DNA of 64,000 bases from Cellvibrio sp. PSBB023 (GTDB lineage Bacteria > Pseudomonadota > Gammaproteobacteria > Pseudomonadales > Cellvibrionaceae): positions 2,830,001 to 2,894,000 of the forward strand of contig NZ_CP019799.1 of NCBI RefSeq assembly GCF_002007605.1, in the 5' to 3' direction. Numbering within the stretch: position 1 is the stretch's first letter; every line of letters begins with the position of its first letter. The notes under the pieces were generated by a model that did not search any database, was not told the DNA's origin, and saw nothing but the letters and a program-made list of their open reading frames with translations. The position numbers and the translations under genes are program-made. Shown here in pieces: positions 57,119 to 64,000 of this stretch.

Positions 57119-59251
57119 ATGAGTGAACATTCCCCCCATTCAGGAAGCGCTGAAGCCGCATTGGCAGCCAAGATTAAACTGCTTGAGGCAGAACTCGCCT
57201 CGTTGAAACAGCAACAGCAGCAAATGACCGACAGGGATACCCGCCATCAGTATGCGATGGAGGCCACCAACGACGGCTTGTGGGATTGGCACATTCCCAG
57301 CGGCAAAATCTATTTCAATCACAGTTACCTGCGCATGCTCGGTTACGACTACGGTGACCTGCCCGCTGACCTGTACACCCTGCGCGAGTATTTTGTCCAC
57401 CCGGACGATGTGGACGATGTGCTCACCGAATACCAAACCGCGCTGGATAACCGCCGCGAATCGGTGCAATTGCAATACCGCCTGCTACACCGCGACGGCA
57501 ATAGTATTTGGGTACACGCCAAGGCCAAGTTCTTTGAGCCGGACTCCCAAGGGCGCGCCACTCGCTGCGTGGGTATTAACAGCGACATCAGCGACTTTAT
57601 TAAAGCGCGTGAAGACCTGCTCGGCGCCAAAGCCCAGGCCGATTTGGCCAATAAAACCAAAAGTGAATTCCTCGCCCGTGTCAGCCACGAAATTCGCACG
57701 CCCATGAATGCGATTATCGGCATAGGTTATTTGCTGCACGACACGCCCCTGGATGAACAACAACAGAGTTACCTCACCAGCATTAATTCAGCGGCAGATT
57801 CTTTATTACAAATCATCAACCAGTTGCTGGATTTCTCCAAAATTGAAGCGGGCCGCGTCATTCTGGAATACGCCCACTTTGATATTGAACAGCTGTTTGA
57901 AAAAATATCGCGCCTGTTTGAAATTAGTGCACTGCACCGCACCGTCAATATTGTGTATGACATCAAGCCTGATGTGCCGCGTTTTTTGCGCGGCGATGCA
58001 TCGCGCTTGAGCCAAATTCTCGGGCATTTAATTAGCAATGCGTTTCAATATTCCCACACGGATCAAGTGATTGTGCGCGTAGCCAAAACACGTCAAACCC
58101 ATAAAACCCTATTGCTGGATTTCACGGTGGAAGATAAGGGCGTGGGTATGTCGCCCAAACAACTGGCGACCATCAAAGAGCAACTGGTGTTTAACAAAAA
58201 CCTGATCTCCACCGATAAAAACACCTACGGCCTGAGTATTTGCAGTCACCTGGTGCATTTAATGCAGGGCAGCTTTGCCATAGAGTCCAGCCCCAACAAG
58301 GGCTGCAAAGTCAGCTTCAGCGTGATGTTGGAGCACAGCCATCTGGGTGAAAAAACCCTGCTCAGCCAGCCGCGCTGCCTGAATAATATTCGCGTCCTGA
58401 TTGTCGATGACAACACCATTGCGCGTACGATTCTTGCCAGCACAGCACGCAGTATTCGTCTGCAAGTGGATGAAGAGGACAACGCATTAGGCGCGATTGA
58501 GCGCATCCGCCACGCAGACCAATGCGGCAACCCCTATCATTTTGTATTGCTCGACTATCGCATGCCGAGCATGAACGGCCTGCAGCTCACCGGGCTAATC
58601 AAATCGGATTGCCACTTGCAGCAAAAACCCTGGGTATTTTTGATTTCTGCCTATCACCGCGATGAAATATCCAGTGCCGATCCCAACGCCTTGTTGGTTG
58701 ATGAATTTTTAAGTAAACCGGTCAGCGAGTCGCGCCTGTTTGATGCCATAGGCCAAACAATTGCGCAGGTACAATCGCTGCAAGATATCAGCCCGCCCAT
58801 GACCAGCGACGGTGACAATCGCGCACTGCTGGAACATACCCGCATTCTTATCGCGGAAGACAATCTGGTTAACCAACAAGTGCTGCGCGGTATTTTGAAA
58901 AAGAAAAATATCGCCAGTGTTATTGCAGCCAACGGCATTGAAGCGCTGCAAATACTCGATACAACCGAACAGCCATTTGATGCCATATTGATGGATTTGG
59001 AAATGCCGGAGATGGATGGCATAGAAGCCACACGGCAAATTCGCGCGGGTGCGGTAGGCGGTAAATACCCGGCAGCACAGATTCCGATTATTGCCGTTAC
59101 CGCCCAGGCAATGCGCGGTGACCGCGAACGCTGTCTAGCGGCAGGCATGGATGGTTATTTATCCAAACCGGTAAACCCGGAATTACTTTACACAACACTG
59201 GCCGATATTTTACGCGCGCAGGCTGTGACCAATGACCATACACCACGCTGA
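57119..59251 (+). CDS. Hybrid sensor histidine kinase with PAS and two receiver domains
   Basis: About 710 residues from the ATG at 57119; a GTG at 57104 is an alternative. A coiled segment (AAKIKLLEAELASLKQQQQQ) leads to a PAS domain (~40-165: YAMEATNDGLWDWHIPSGKI, YFVHPDDVDDVL). Next come HisKA with phospho-acceptor His in FLARVSHEIRTPMNAIIG and an ATPase (GHLISNAFQYSHTDQV, EDKGVGMSPKQL; the G2 box is a degenerate YGLSIC). Two receivers follow: VLIVDDNTIART with Asp in FVLLDYRMPSMNG, and ILIAEDNLVNQQ with Asp in AILMDLEMPEMDG. No membrane helix is present, so it senses a cytoplasmic signal. It precedes cyaA by 5 bp. Its target is unknown. Confidence 0.93.
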   Translation: MSEHSPHSGSAEAALAAKIKLLEAELASLKQQQQQMTDRDTRHQYAMEATNDGLWDWHIPSGKIYFNHSYLRMLGYDYGDLPADLYTLREYFVHPDDVDDVLTEYQTALDNRRESVQLQYRLLHRDGNSIWVHAKAKFFEPDSQGRATRCVGINSDISDFIKAREDLLGAKAQADLANKTKSEFLARVSHEIRTPMNAIIGIGYLLHDTPLDEQQQSYLTSINSAADSLLQIINQLLDFSKIEAGRVILEYAHFDIEQLFEKISRLFEISALHRTVNIVYDIKPDVPRFLRGDASRLSQILGHLISNAFQYSHTDQVIVRVAKTRQTHKTLLLDFTVEDKGVGMSPKQLATIKEQLVFNKNLISTDKNTYGLSICSHLVHLMQGSFAIESSPNKGCKVSFSVMLEHSHLGEKTLLSQPRCLNNIRVLIVDDNTIARTILASTARSIRLQVDEEDNALGAIERIRHADQCGNPYHFVLLDYRMPSMNGLQLTGLIKSDCHLQQKPWVFLISAYHRDEISSADPNALLVDEFLSKPVSESRLFDAIGQTIAQVQSLQDISPPMTSDGDNRALLEHTRILIAEDNLVNQQVLRGILKKKNIASVIAANGIEALQILDTTEQPFDAILMDLEMPEMDGIEATRQIRAGAVGGKYPAAQIPIIAVTAQAMRGDRERCLAAGMDGYLSKPVNPELLYTTLADILRAQAVTNDHTPR

Positions 59252-59256
59252 CACTT

Positions 59257-62232
59257 ATGCTTTCTCGCCCCATAGACATTCACGATATAGATGACGGTGT
59301 TGACCGCAAACAACTCAGTCAACTCAAGCAGCGTTTTCTCGATTTAAACCAACAGCGTTACGCGCGAACTTGCGCCGCATTGTCCGAGCGCCAACAACAA
59401 TTTTTACAATTATTGCCGCTGCTATTTCACGTCAATCACCCCATGCTGCCGGGCTATGTCTCTCACAGTACACCCGCCGGTGTTTATCAATTTTCCCCCG
59501 ATGCCGACCAACTGCGCTACGCCAAAATCCTTGCACGCAGTTTTCATTACCAGCGCGACCTCACCGAAAAAACAAGCCATATCGATGCACTGTTTATTAT
59601 GGGCAGTATGGGCACCATTGCGCAGAGTGAATCCAGCGATTTGGACGTATGGGTGTGTCACAGCCTGGAAAATACTCACACGCATGTGCATGAGCTGGAA
59701 CGCAAATGCACCTTGATTAGCCAATGGGCGGCGCAGCAACTGCATTTTGAAGTGCACTTTTTTTTAATGCAGGCACAGGAGTTTGCCAGCCAACGCCATA
59801 GCGGGCTCAGCAGCGAAGCAAGTGGCTCGGCACAACACTATTTATTATTGGATGAATTTTATCGCACTGCACTGTGGTTGGCAGGCAAGGTGCCGCTCTG
59901 GTGGTTTGTCCCCGCCACGCAAGAGCAGGACTACAATAACTATCGCGACAAACTGCTTGGCCGGCGCTTCCTGAAAGCACAGGATGTAATTGATTTTGGT
60001 GGCCTGCCCGACATTCCCGCCAACGAATTTATTGGCGCTGGTGTGTGGCAGCTTTATAAGGCGATTGAATCGCCCTACAAATCGGTTCTGAAATTATTGT
60101 TGTTGGAAGTCTATGCCAGTGGCAGTAGCGCCGCGCTGCCGGAAGCGGGCACAACAGACACCAATGTTGATGCCTGTAGCGCAGCGGAACCACTAGCACT
60201 GAGTTTAAAGCGCGCTATCTACGCCGGGGAGCCCGACGCCGATTTACTTGACCCCTATGTCATGGTCTACCAGCGCATTGAATACTATTTGCAACAATAC
60301 CAACAACTACAGCGGCTGGATTTGGTACGCCGCTGTTTTTATTTCAAAGTAAATAAAGCCTTATCGCGCACCAGCCGCCACGGCAAAAAATCCTGGCAGC
60401 GGCAATTGCTGGATAAAATGGTCGCAAATTGGAACTGGTCCAATCGCGATTTATTAATGCTGGACAACCGTGCCTATTGGAAAGCGCCGCATGTTATTAC
60501 CGAACGCGCGCTATTGGTCAATGAGTTGAATCACAGCTATCGCTTATTAAACGCATTAAGCAAACAACATCGCGATGAAATTGCCATCACCAGTGATGAG
60601 CTGATGATTCTAGGGCGCAAATTGCACGCCGCCTTTGAGCGCAAAGCGGGCAAAGTGGAATTAATTAACCCCGGTATTTCCCGCGACATTAGTGAAGAGG
60701 CACTCTGTTTCCTGCGCGCCACCAAAGACGGCAATGAAACCAGCACAGATGAAAACCTACAGGGTGATGCAACACTCGAAGACCGCGCAACAGACACCAG
60801 TTGGCAACTTATTCGCGGCACCCAACAGGATGTGATGCTGCGCTATATTGATGTAGAACCCATTAAACGGTCACGCAGTTTGCTGGAATTATTGCTCTGG
60901 TGTCACGCCAACCAGATTCTGGAAAACCACACCAAAATCGACATAGTGGGCAGCGATGTAGAGATCACCCACAGCCAAAAACAGCAACTCATCCAGGCCT
61001 TACAGCAATGGTTACCCCTTCCACTCACCATTGGACACGAACAATTTACTCGCCCGGCGCAAATTGAACGGCTGCTGTTGATTATTAATACTGGCGTTGA
61101 ACCCCAGGTAGAACTCTACAAAAAAGGCATGCAAATGCTGAGCAACCAACGCGACGCCTTGGGCTATAGCGGGCTGCGTGAAAATTTAATCATCAATGCC
61201 GATGTTATTCATATTAATTCCTGGGGCGAATTGGTATGCCGTCACTATGCCAAGGATGCACTGGTCAATTGCTTGTTGCATTACTTCCGCTTATTTTCAC
61301 CGGGTAAACCCCTGAGCTTGCCCGAATTGAGCATTCGCTGTTTTAGCAGTAGCCAAGGCAATAATATTGCACACCGCCTCACCGAATTATGGCGCGACCT
61401 GATTGGCTGTTTTTATTCCGGCACTCGCCCGCGCACCAGTCGTTATGTTTTGGAAGTAGGCGATGAATATCTGCTCCTGCAATTTGTGCAACAGTTGCCG
61501 CAAATCCAGCGCTTTAAAAGTTATGAGAAATTACTGGAGCGTTTGGAGCAAGCACAGAGCGACTACAGCCCGATTGTGATTGACCGTCACGGGCTGCGCG
61601 ATAAACCCTTGCGGATCATGTGTGAGACCGCCAAAAAGCGCGCGATTTACCTGTTTTATTATCTGGATGGCAGCGAAGCCAGAATCACAATTATTGATGA
61701 GCGAGGCTCTTTGTTTAGCATTAATACGCCTTACCACAACCAACAGACATTATTACGGCCGCTGGTGAATTTCATTAATGCCGCACTACAGCGCCAGTTA
61801 TTGGATGGTCACCAACCGGTAACACCCAACGAGCCCAAAGATATTTTGATTTATGAACTCACAGGCAATATTAAACAGCATCAAGGCATTGCCGAGGTAC
61901 GCCAGTTGCAAAAGGATTGGTCGCAATTGCATTTTATTAATATCAAAGCCATTGCCGAAATGGACGGTGAACATCAATTGCGTTACACCATTTTTTGCGA
62001 TGAGCAGGAATTTTCTGCACTGCGCTATGGCGACAATTTATTTGCTGCGGTTGCCCAGTATATTGTGAGCCGCCGCCAGCGCGGTGAACGCTACCCTTGC
62101 TACATTACCGATCTGGACTTATCCCTCTGTCACGACACAATTGCCCAACAAACCGGTGTGCAACTCGGCCATTATTTGCGCTTAAAAGCAGAGCTGGAAA
62201 CCAGGCTCAACCACGCCTTGGGCCAGATGTAA
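59257..62232 (+). CDS. cyaA: Class I adenylate cyclase
   Basis: 991 residues, slightly longer than the E. coli enzyme. The catalytic N-terminal half has LFIMGSMGTIAQSESSDLDV, the nucleotidyltransferase GS...DxD signature of class I cyclases, and PFEVHFFL-type HFEVHFFLMQAQEFASQRHS. The regulatory C-terminal half carries YIDVEPIKRSRSLLELLLWC and NSWGELVCRHYAKDAL. It makes cAMP for the Crp/Vfr global regulator. Only 5 bp separate it from the hybrid kinase gene, implying co-transcription, which links a phosphorelay with cAMP synthesis. No clear ribosome site is visible. Confidence 0.95.
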   Translation: MLSRPIDIHDIDDGVDRKQLSQLKQRFLDLNQQRYARTCAALSERQQQFLQLLPLLFHVNHPMLPGYVSHSTPAGVYQFSPDADQLRYAKILARSFHYQRDLTEKTSHIDALFIMGSMGTIAQSESSDLDVWVCHSLENTHTHVHELERKCTLISQWAAQQLHFEVHFFLMQAQEFASQRHSGLSSEASGSAQHYLLLDEFYRTALWLAGKVPLWWFVPATQEQDYNNYRDKLLGRRFLKAQDVIDFGGLPDIPANEFIGAGVWQLYKAIESPYKSVLKLLLLEVYASGSSAALPEAGTTDTNVDACSAAEPLALSLKRAIYAGEPDADLLDPYVMVYQRIEYYLQQYQQLQRLDLVRRCFYFKVNKALSRTSRHGKKSWQRQLLDKMVANWNWSNRDLLMLDNRAYWKAPHVITERALLVNELNHSYRLLNALSKQHRDEIAITSDELMILGRKLHAAFERKAGKVELINPGISRDISEEALCFLRATKDGNETSTDENLQGDATLEDRATDTSWQLIRGTQQDVMLRYIDVEPIKRSRSLLELLLWCHANQILENHTKIDIVGSDVEITHSQKQQLIQALQQWLPLPLTIGHEQFTRPAQIERLLLIINTGVEPQVELYKKGMQMLSNQRDALGYSGLRENLIINADVIHINSWGELVCRHYAKDALVNCLLHYFRLFSPGKPLSLPELSIRCFSSSQGNNIAHRLTELWRDLIGCFYSGTRPRTSRYVLEVGDEYLLLQFVQQLPQIQRFKSYEKLLERLEQAQSDYSPIVIDRHGLRDKPLRIMCETAKKRAIYLFYYLDGSEARITIIDERGSLFSINTPYHNQQTLLRPLVNFINAALQRQLLDGHQPVTPNEPKDILIYELTGNIKQHQGIAEVRQLQKDWSQLHFINIKAIAEMDGEHQLRYTIFCDEQEFSALRYGDNLFAAVAQYIVSRRQRGERYPCYITDLDLSLCHDTIAQQTGVQLGHYLRLKAELETRLNHALGQM

Positions 62233-62245
62233 ACCAGCAGCAGTA

Positions 62246-63361
62246 TTACATCTGCAAGGTAAAATCCGTGCGCGCCACTTCTTTGCCGTTTACCTGAATC
62301 GCCAACTGATGGACGCCCGCATAATAGCGGCGTGTGGTGATGGGTTTAAAAGAATGCTGCTTGGTAATGGTCAAGACTTCCTTCGGCGCGAGAGTGATAT
62401 TTTTTAATTTGAACACCTTGGGCGCGACTTTTCCGTTGGATTTCATAAAATAAATAAGGTAGTCCACCACCAAATTTTGCGACTGCTTACCGCCGGTAAG
62501 CTGGCAATTAAATGCGAGTGTATCGCCAACGGCGATTTTCTGTTTATCCAGAGTAATATCACTGACCGCCACACTGGGCTTGGGCGCGTATCCCAACAGC
62601 GGAAATACTCGCGTATCGCCTGCCTTTACCAAACTGCGCAACGCGTGTTTCACAATCCAATCTGTGTCTTCATGTTTGTCATCCAACCACTGGCGACACA
62701 GGGCAATCATCCAATCCGGGTTATCTTTGCTGATGTCATTGAGGTTATTCGCCACAGAGCGGCGCACGTAGAGGCTGTCGTCAGTTTTTAATTTTTCCAA
62801 AATAGCCGCGAGCGGTTCCGGGTCGCGAATAAATTGCGGCAGGCGCATGCCCCAAGGCAAACGCGGGCGAGAACCTTCCGATGCCAAACGGCGTACATGC
62901 TCGGACGGATGCTCGCACCATTTCAGCAAGGTCTTGTAGGTTAGCGCAGTGTGCTGCTGGATGAAGGGACGAATCGCAAATTCAGCACTGAATAAAGGGG
63001 TGAGTTTTTCCAAGGTTTGCAGTGCTTCTTTGGGATGTTGTAATCCGTGCACGGATACATAATCAATTACTGGCCAAGCGGCAAAACCGGCTTTGTTATC
63101 GGCGGCACTGCCTCTGTCCCACACTTCGGGCAGGGCCTGCAAATGTTTGCTGAGCGTTGTGAAAGGTAAATCGTAATGGCGATGCAACACCTCAATCAGG
63201 TGATGAACCCGCGCTTTTAATTCCAGCGCTTCCAATCCCCGCTCGGCGTCTTTTTGAAAGGCGCGCGCATTAAACTGCGGAATCACCTGCGCCACACTAT
63301 TGCCTATGCGTTTAATCGCCGCGCGGCCCAAGCCGTCTTTCATTAAGGATTGTTCGGTCAT
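62246..63361 (-). CDS. AlkC/AlkD-like DNA glycosylase with C-terminal Ig-like domain
   Basis: 371 residues from the ATG at 63361 (GGTGGAAG upstream). Residues ~1-230 form HEAT-like helical repeats of the ALK family (LKARVHHLIEVLHRHYDLPF, FAAWPVIDYVSVHGLQHPKE, HPSEHVRRLASEGSRPRLPW, LYVRRSVANNLNDISKDNPD, DTDWIVKHALRSLVKAGD). Residues ~255-371 look like an Ig-like beta sandwich (VGDTLAFNCQLTGGKQSQNL, HSFKPITTRRYYAGVHQLAI), which is known for AlkC enzymes. These remove N3-methyladenine and related lesions. It converges on cyaA with a 13-bp gap. Confidence 0.88.
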   Translation of the reverse strand: MTEQSLMKDGLGRAAIKRIGNSVAQVIPQFNARAFQKDAERGLEALELKARVHHLIEVLHRHYDLPFTTLSKHLQALPEVWDRGSAADNKAGFAAWPVIDYVSVHGLQHPKEALQTLEKLTPLFSAEFAIRPFIQQHTALTYKTLLKWCEHPSEHVRRLASEGSRPRLPWGMRLPQFIRDPEPLAAILEKLKTDDSLYVRRSVANNLNDISKDNPDWMIALCRQWLDDKHEDTDWIVKHALRSLVKAGDTRVFPLLGYAPKPSVAVSDITLDKQKIAVGDTLAFNCQLTGGKQSQNLVVDYLIYFMKSNGKVAPKVFKLKNITLAPKEVLTITKQHSFKPITTRRYYAGVHQLAIQVNGKEVARTDFTLQM

Positions 63362-63438
63362 TGCTTCCACCTGCACCTGTTAAATAAGGAACTATTGTTC
63401 CATAAAAAACCGGTGCAAGTGAGTTGGCTTTTGTCACC

Positions 63439-63951
63439 TTATTGCGCGACCCTCAGCCGCGCTGTAGGTGTGTGTTGTTCGCGCGCGGCAAAGGCGACCG
63501 GCCTTAATAAGGGCGCTGTCGCTACTGCAGGTTGCAACTCAAAACATTTGCCTTTTGTCGTGGTAAGTTTGACGGATTTTTCATACATCCAGGTTTCAGT
63601 AATTAATCCATCGCGCAGGACAAACAGCAACCGCGCACGCAGTGCCAGGCGGCACTGTGTTGCAGGCAAGCCCATAAATTCTTCGTGGTGAATTCCTTCA
63701 ATACGCAAACACACGACCGCTTCTGATTCACTCGTATGGAGTTGCTCAATTGACCATTCAGGCTCAGCAAAAACATCCAGCAAAAAATTAAAAAAGGCCA
63801 GATACTCACCGCGATGGCGCGGGTCAAATTCAGGGAAGCCCCAGCAGCGCACATGCTCCGCCACATAGCGGTCAAAGTGCGGGGCAGAGCCGCTAAATGC
63901 CCCCTGCAAAAAATCGCGAATACCGGCATCAAGGTGTTGGTGGTCGGACAT
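63439..63951 (-). CDS. SnoaL/NTF2-like protein
   Basis: 170 residues from the ATG at 63951, which has AAGGAG 6 bases upstream. DAGIRDFLQGAFSGSAPHFD, EHVRCWGFPEFDPRHRGEYL, SESEAVVCLRIEGIHHEEFM and RARLLFVLRDGLITETWMYE resemble the cone-shaped NTF2/SnoaL fold used by small isomerases, cyclases and accessory proteins. The C-terminal ~40 residues are an unstructured Ala/Arg/Pro tail. The substrate is unknown. It stands alone, upstream of the glycosylase gene on the same strand with a 77-bp gap. Confidence 0.75.
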   Translation of the reverse strand: MSDHQHLDAGIRDFLQGAFSGSAPHFDRYVAEHVRCWGFPEFDPRHRGEYLAFFNFLLDVFAEPEWSIEQLHTSESEAVVCLRIEGIHHEEFMGLPATQCRLALRARLLFVLRDGLITETWMYEKSVKLTTTKGKCFELQPAVATAPLLRPVAFAAREQHTPTARLRVAQ

Positions 63952-64000
63952 GGTGAACTCCTTCCCGCACGGGATGATCAGAAATACAGGCAATCAGAGC

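Noticed and set aside
1..64000. CRISPR arrays, tRNA and rRNA genes
   Set aside because: No spaced direct repeats of CRISPR type, and no cloverleaf or rRNA sequences were recognised on reading the window. A covariance-model scan would be decisive.

Overview
The window reads as a gammaproteobacterial chromosome of the Cellvibrio type (family Cellvibrionaceae); this is inference from gene content, not a database match. The evidence is a block in the order lptM-lysA-dapF-DUF484-xerC and a block with algZ-algR, argH and cyaA, both familiar from the Pseudomonas/Cellvibrio side of the class, combined with secreted multi-domain glycoside hydrolases carrying CBM6 modules, a TonB-dependent receptor and many lipoproteins. 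Core genes have a balanced, slightly GC-rich composition. Several stretches are clearly AT-richer (11.7-13.4 kb, 24.4-26 kb, 32.7-33.8 kb, 35-41.9 kb) and hold accessory genes.

Layout. 1-11.6 kb: an envelope and c-type cytochrome locus. A minus-strand group encodes two paralogous outer-membrane barrels, a TlpA-like thioredoxin, a tiny DUF4266 lipoprotein and a DUF3570 protein, next to a large HzsA-related di-heme lipoprotein. Divergent from these are three plus-strand genes: a mono-heme secreted protein, a di-heme/LamG lipoprotein and a Tat-exported DUF1501-like protein. 11.7-13.4 kb: a muramidase overlapping by one base a lipoprotein of the DUF3298 (RsiV-like) type, which looks like an effector and immunity pair. 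13.4-16.4 kb: a heparin-lyase-I-like protein, an ammonium transporter behind a sigma-54 promoter and an NtrC-type site, and a hypothetical gene. 16.4-20.5 kb: xerC (frame interrupted at a GGGAAAA heptamer), DUF484, dapF, lysA, lptM. 20.7-26.4 kb: a degenerate sigma-54-type AAA+ protein, an FHA/winged-helix protein and a Ser/Thr kinase with an AT-rich TPR tail. 26.6-32.7 kb: a TonB-dependent receptor, a membrane-anchored AraC-type regulator and a CBM6-GH5-CBM6 enzyme.

32.8-33.8 kb: a Tae4/Tai4 type VI secretion amidase and immunity pair. 34-35 kb: an AraC/GyrI-like regulator. 35.1-42.6 kb: an accessory island holding integron-cassette-like material with at least one good attC site, a truncated Fic gene, a helicase-PLD protein resembling the single-gene Mokosh type II phage defence protein, a serine-less acyl-carrier-like protein and a ParE-type toxin-antitoxin pair. 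42.7-47 kb: a second GH5 lipoprotein with a module nested inside its catalytic domain, and a GH30 enzyme. 47-49.7 kb: a sensor-less ModE and modABC with a recognisable ModE operator. 49.8-53.4 kb: an esterase, an exported methyltransferase lipoprotein, a DUF1993 gene and an OmpW protein behind an FNR/ANR box. 53.5-64 kb: algR-algZ, argH, a hybrid histidine kinase, cyaA, an AlkC/AlkD-like glycosylase and an NTF2-like protein.

The glycan genes (TonB receptor, regulator, two GH5, GH30, a PL-like protein) suggest use of beta-glucans or other polysaccharides. The two effector/immunity pairs imply a type VI secretion apparatus elsewhere in the genome. No tRNA, rRNA, CRISPR array or complete insertion sequence was seen.
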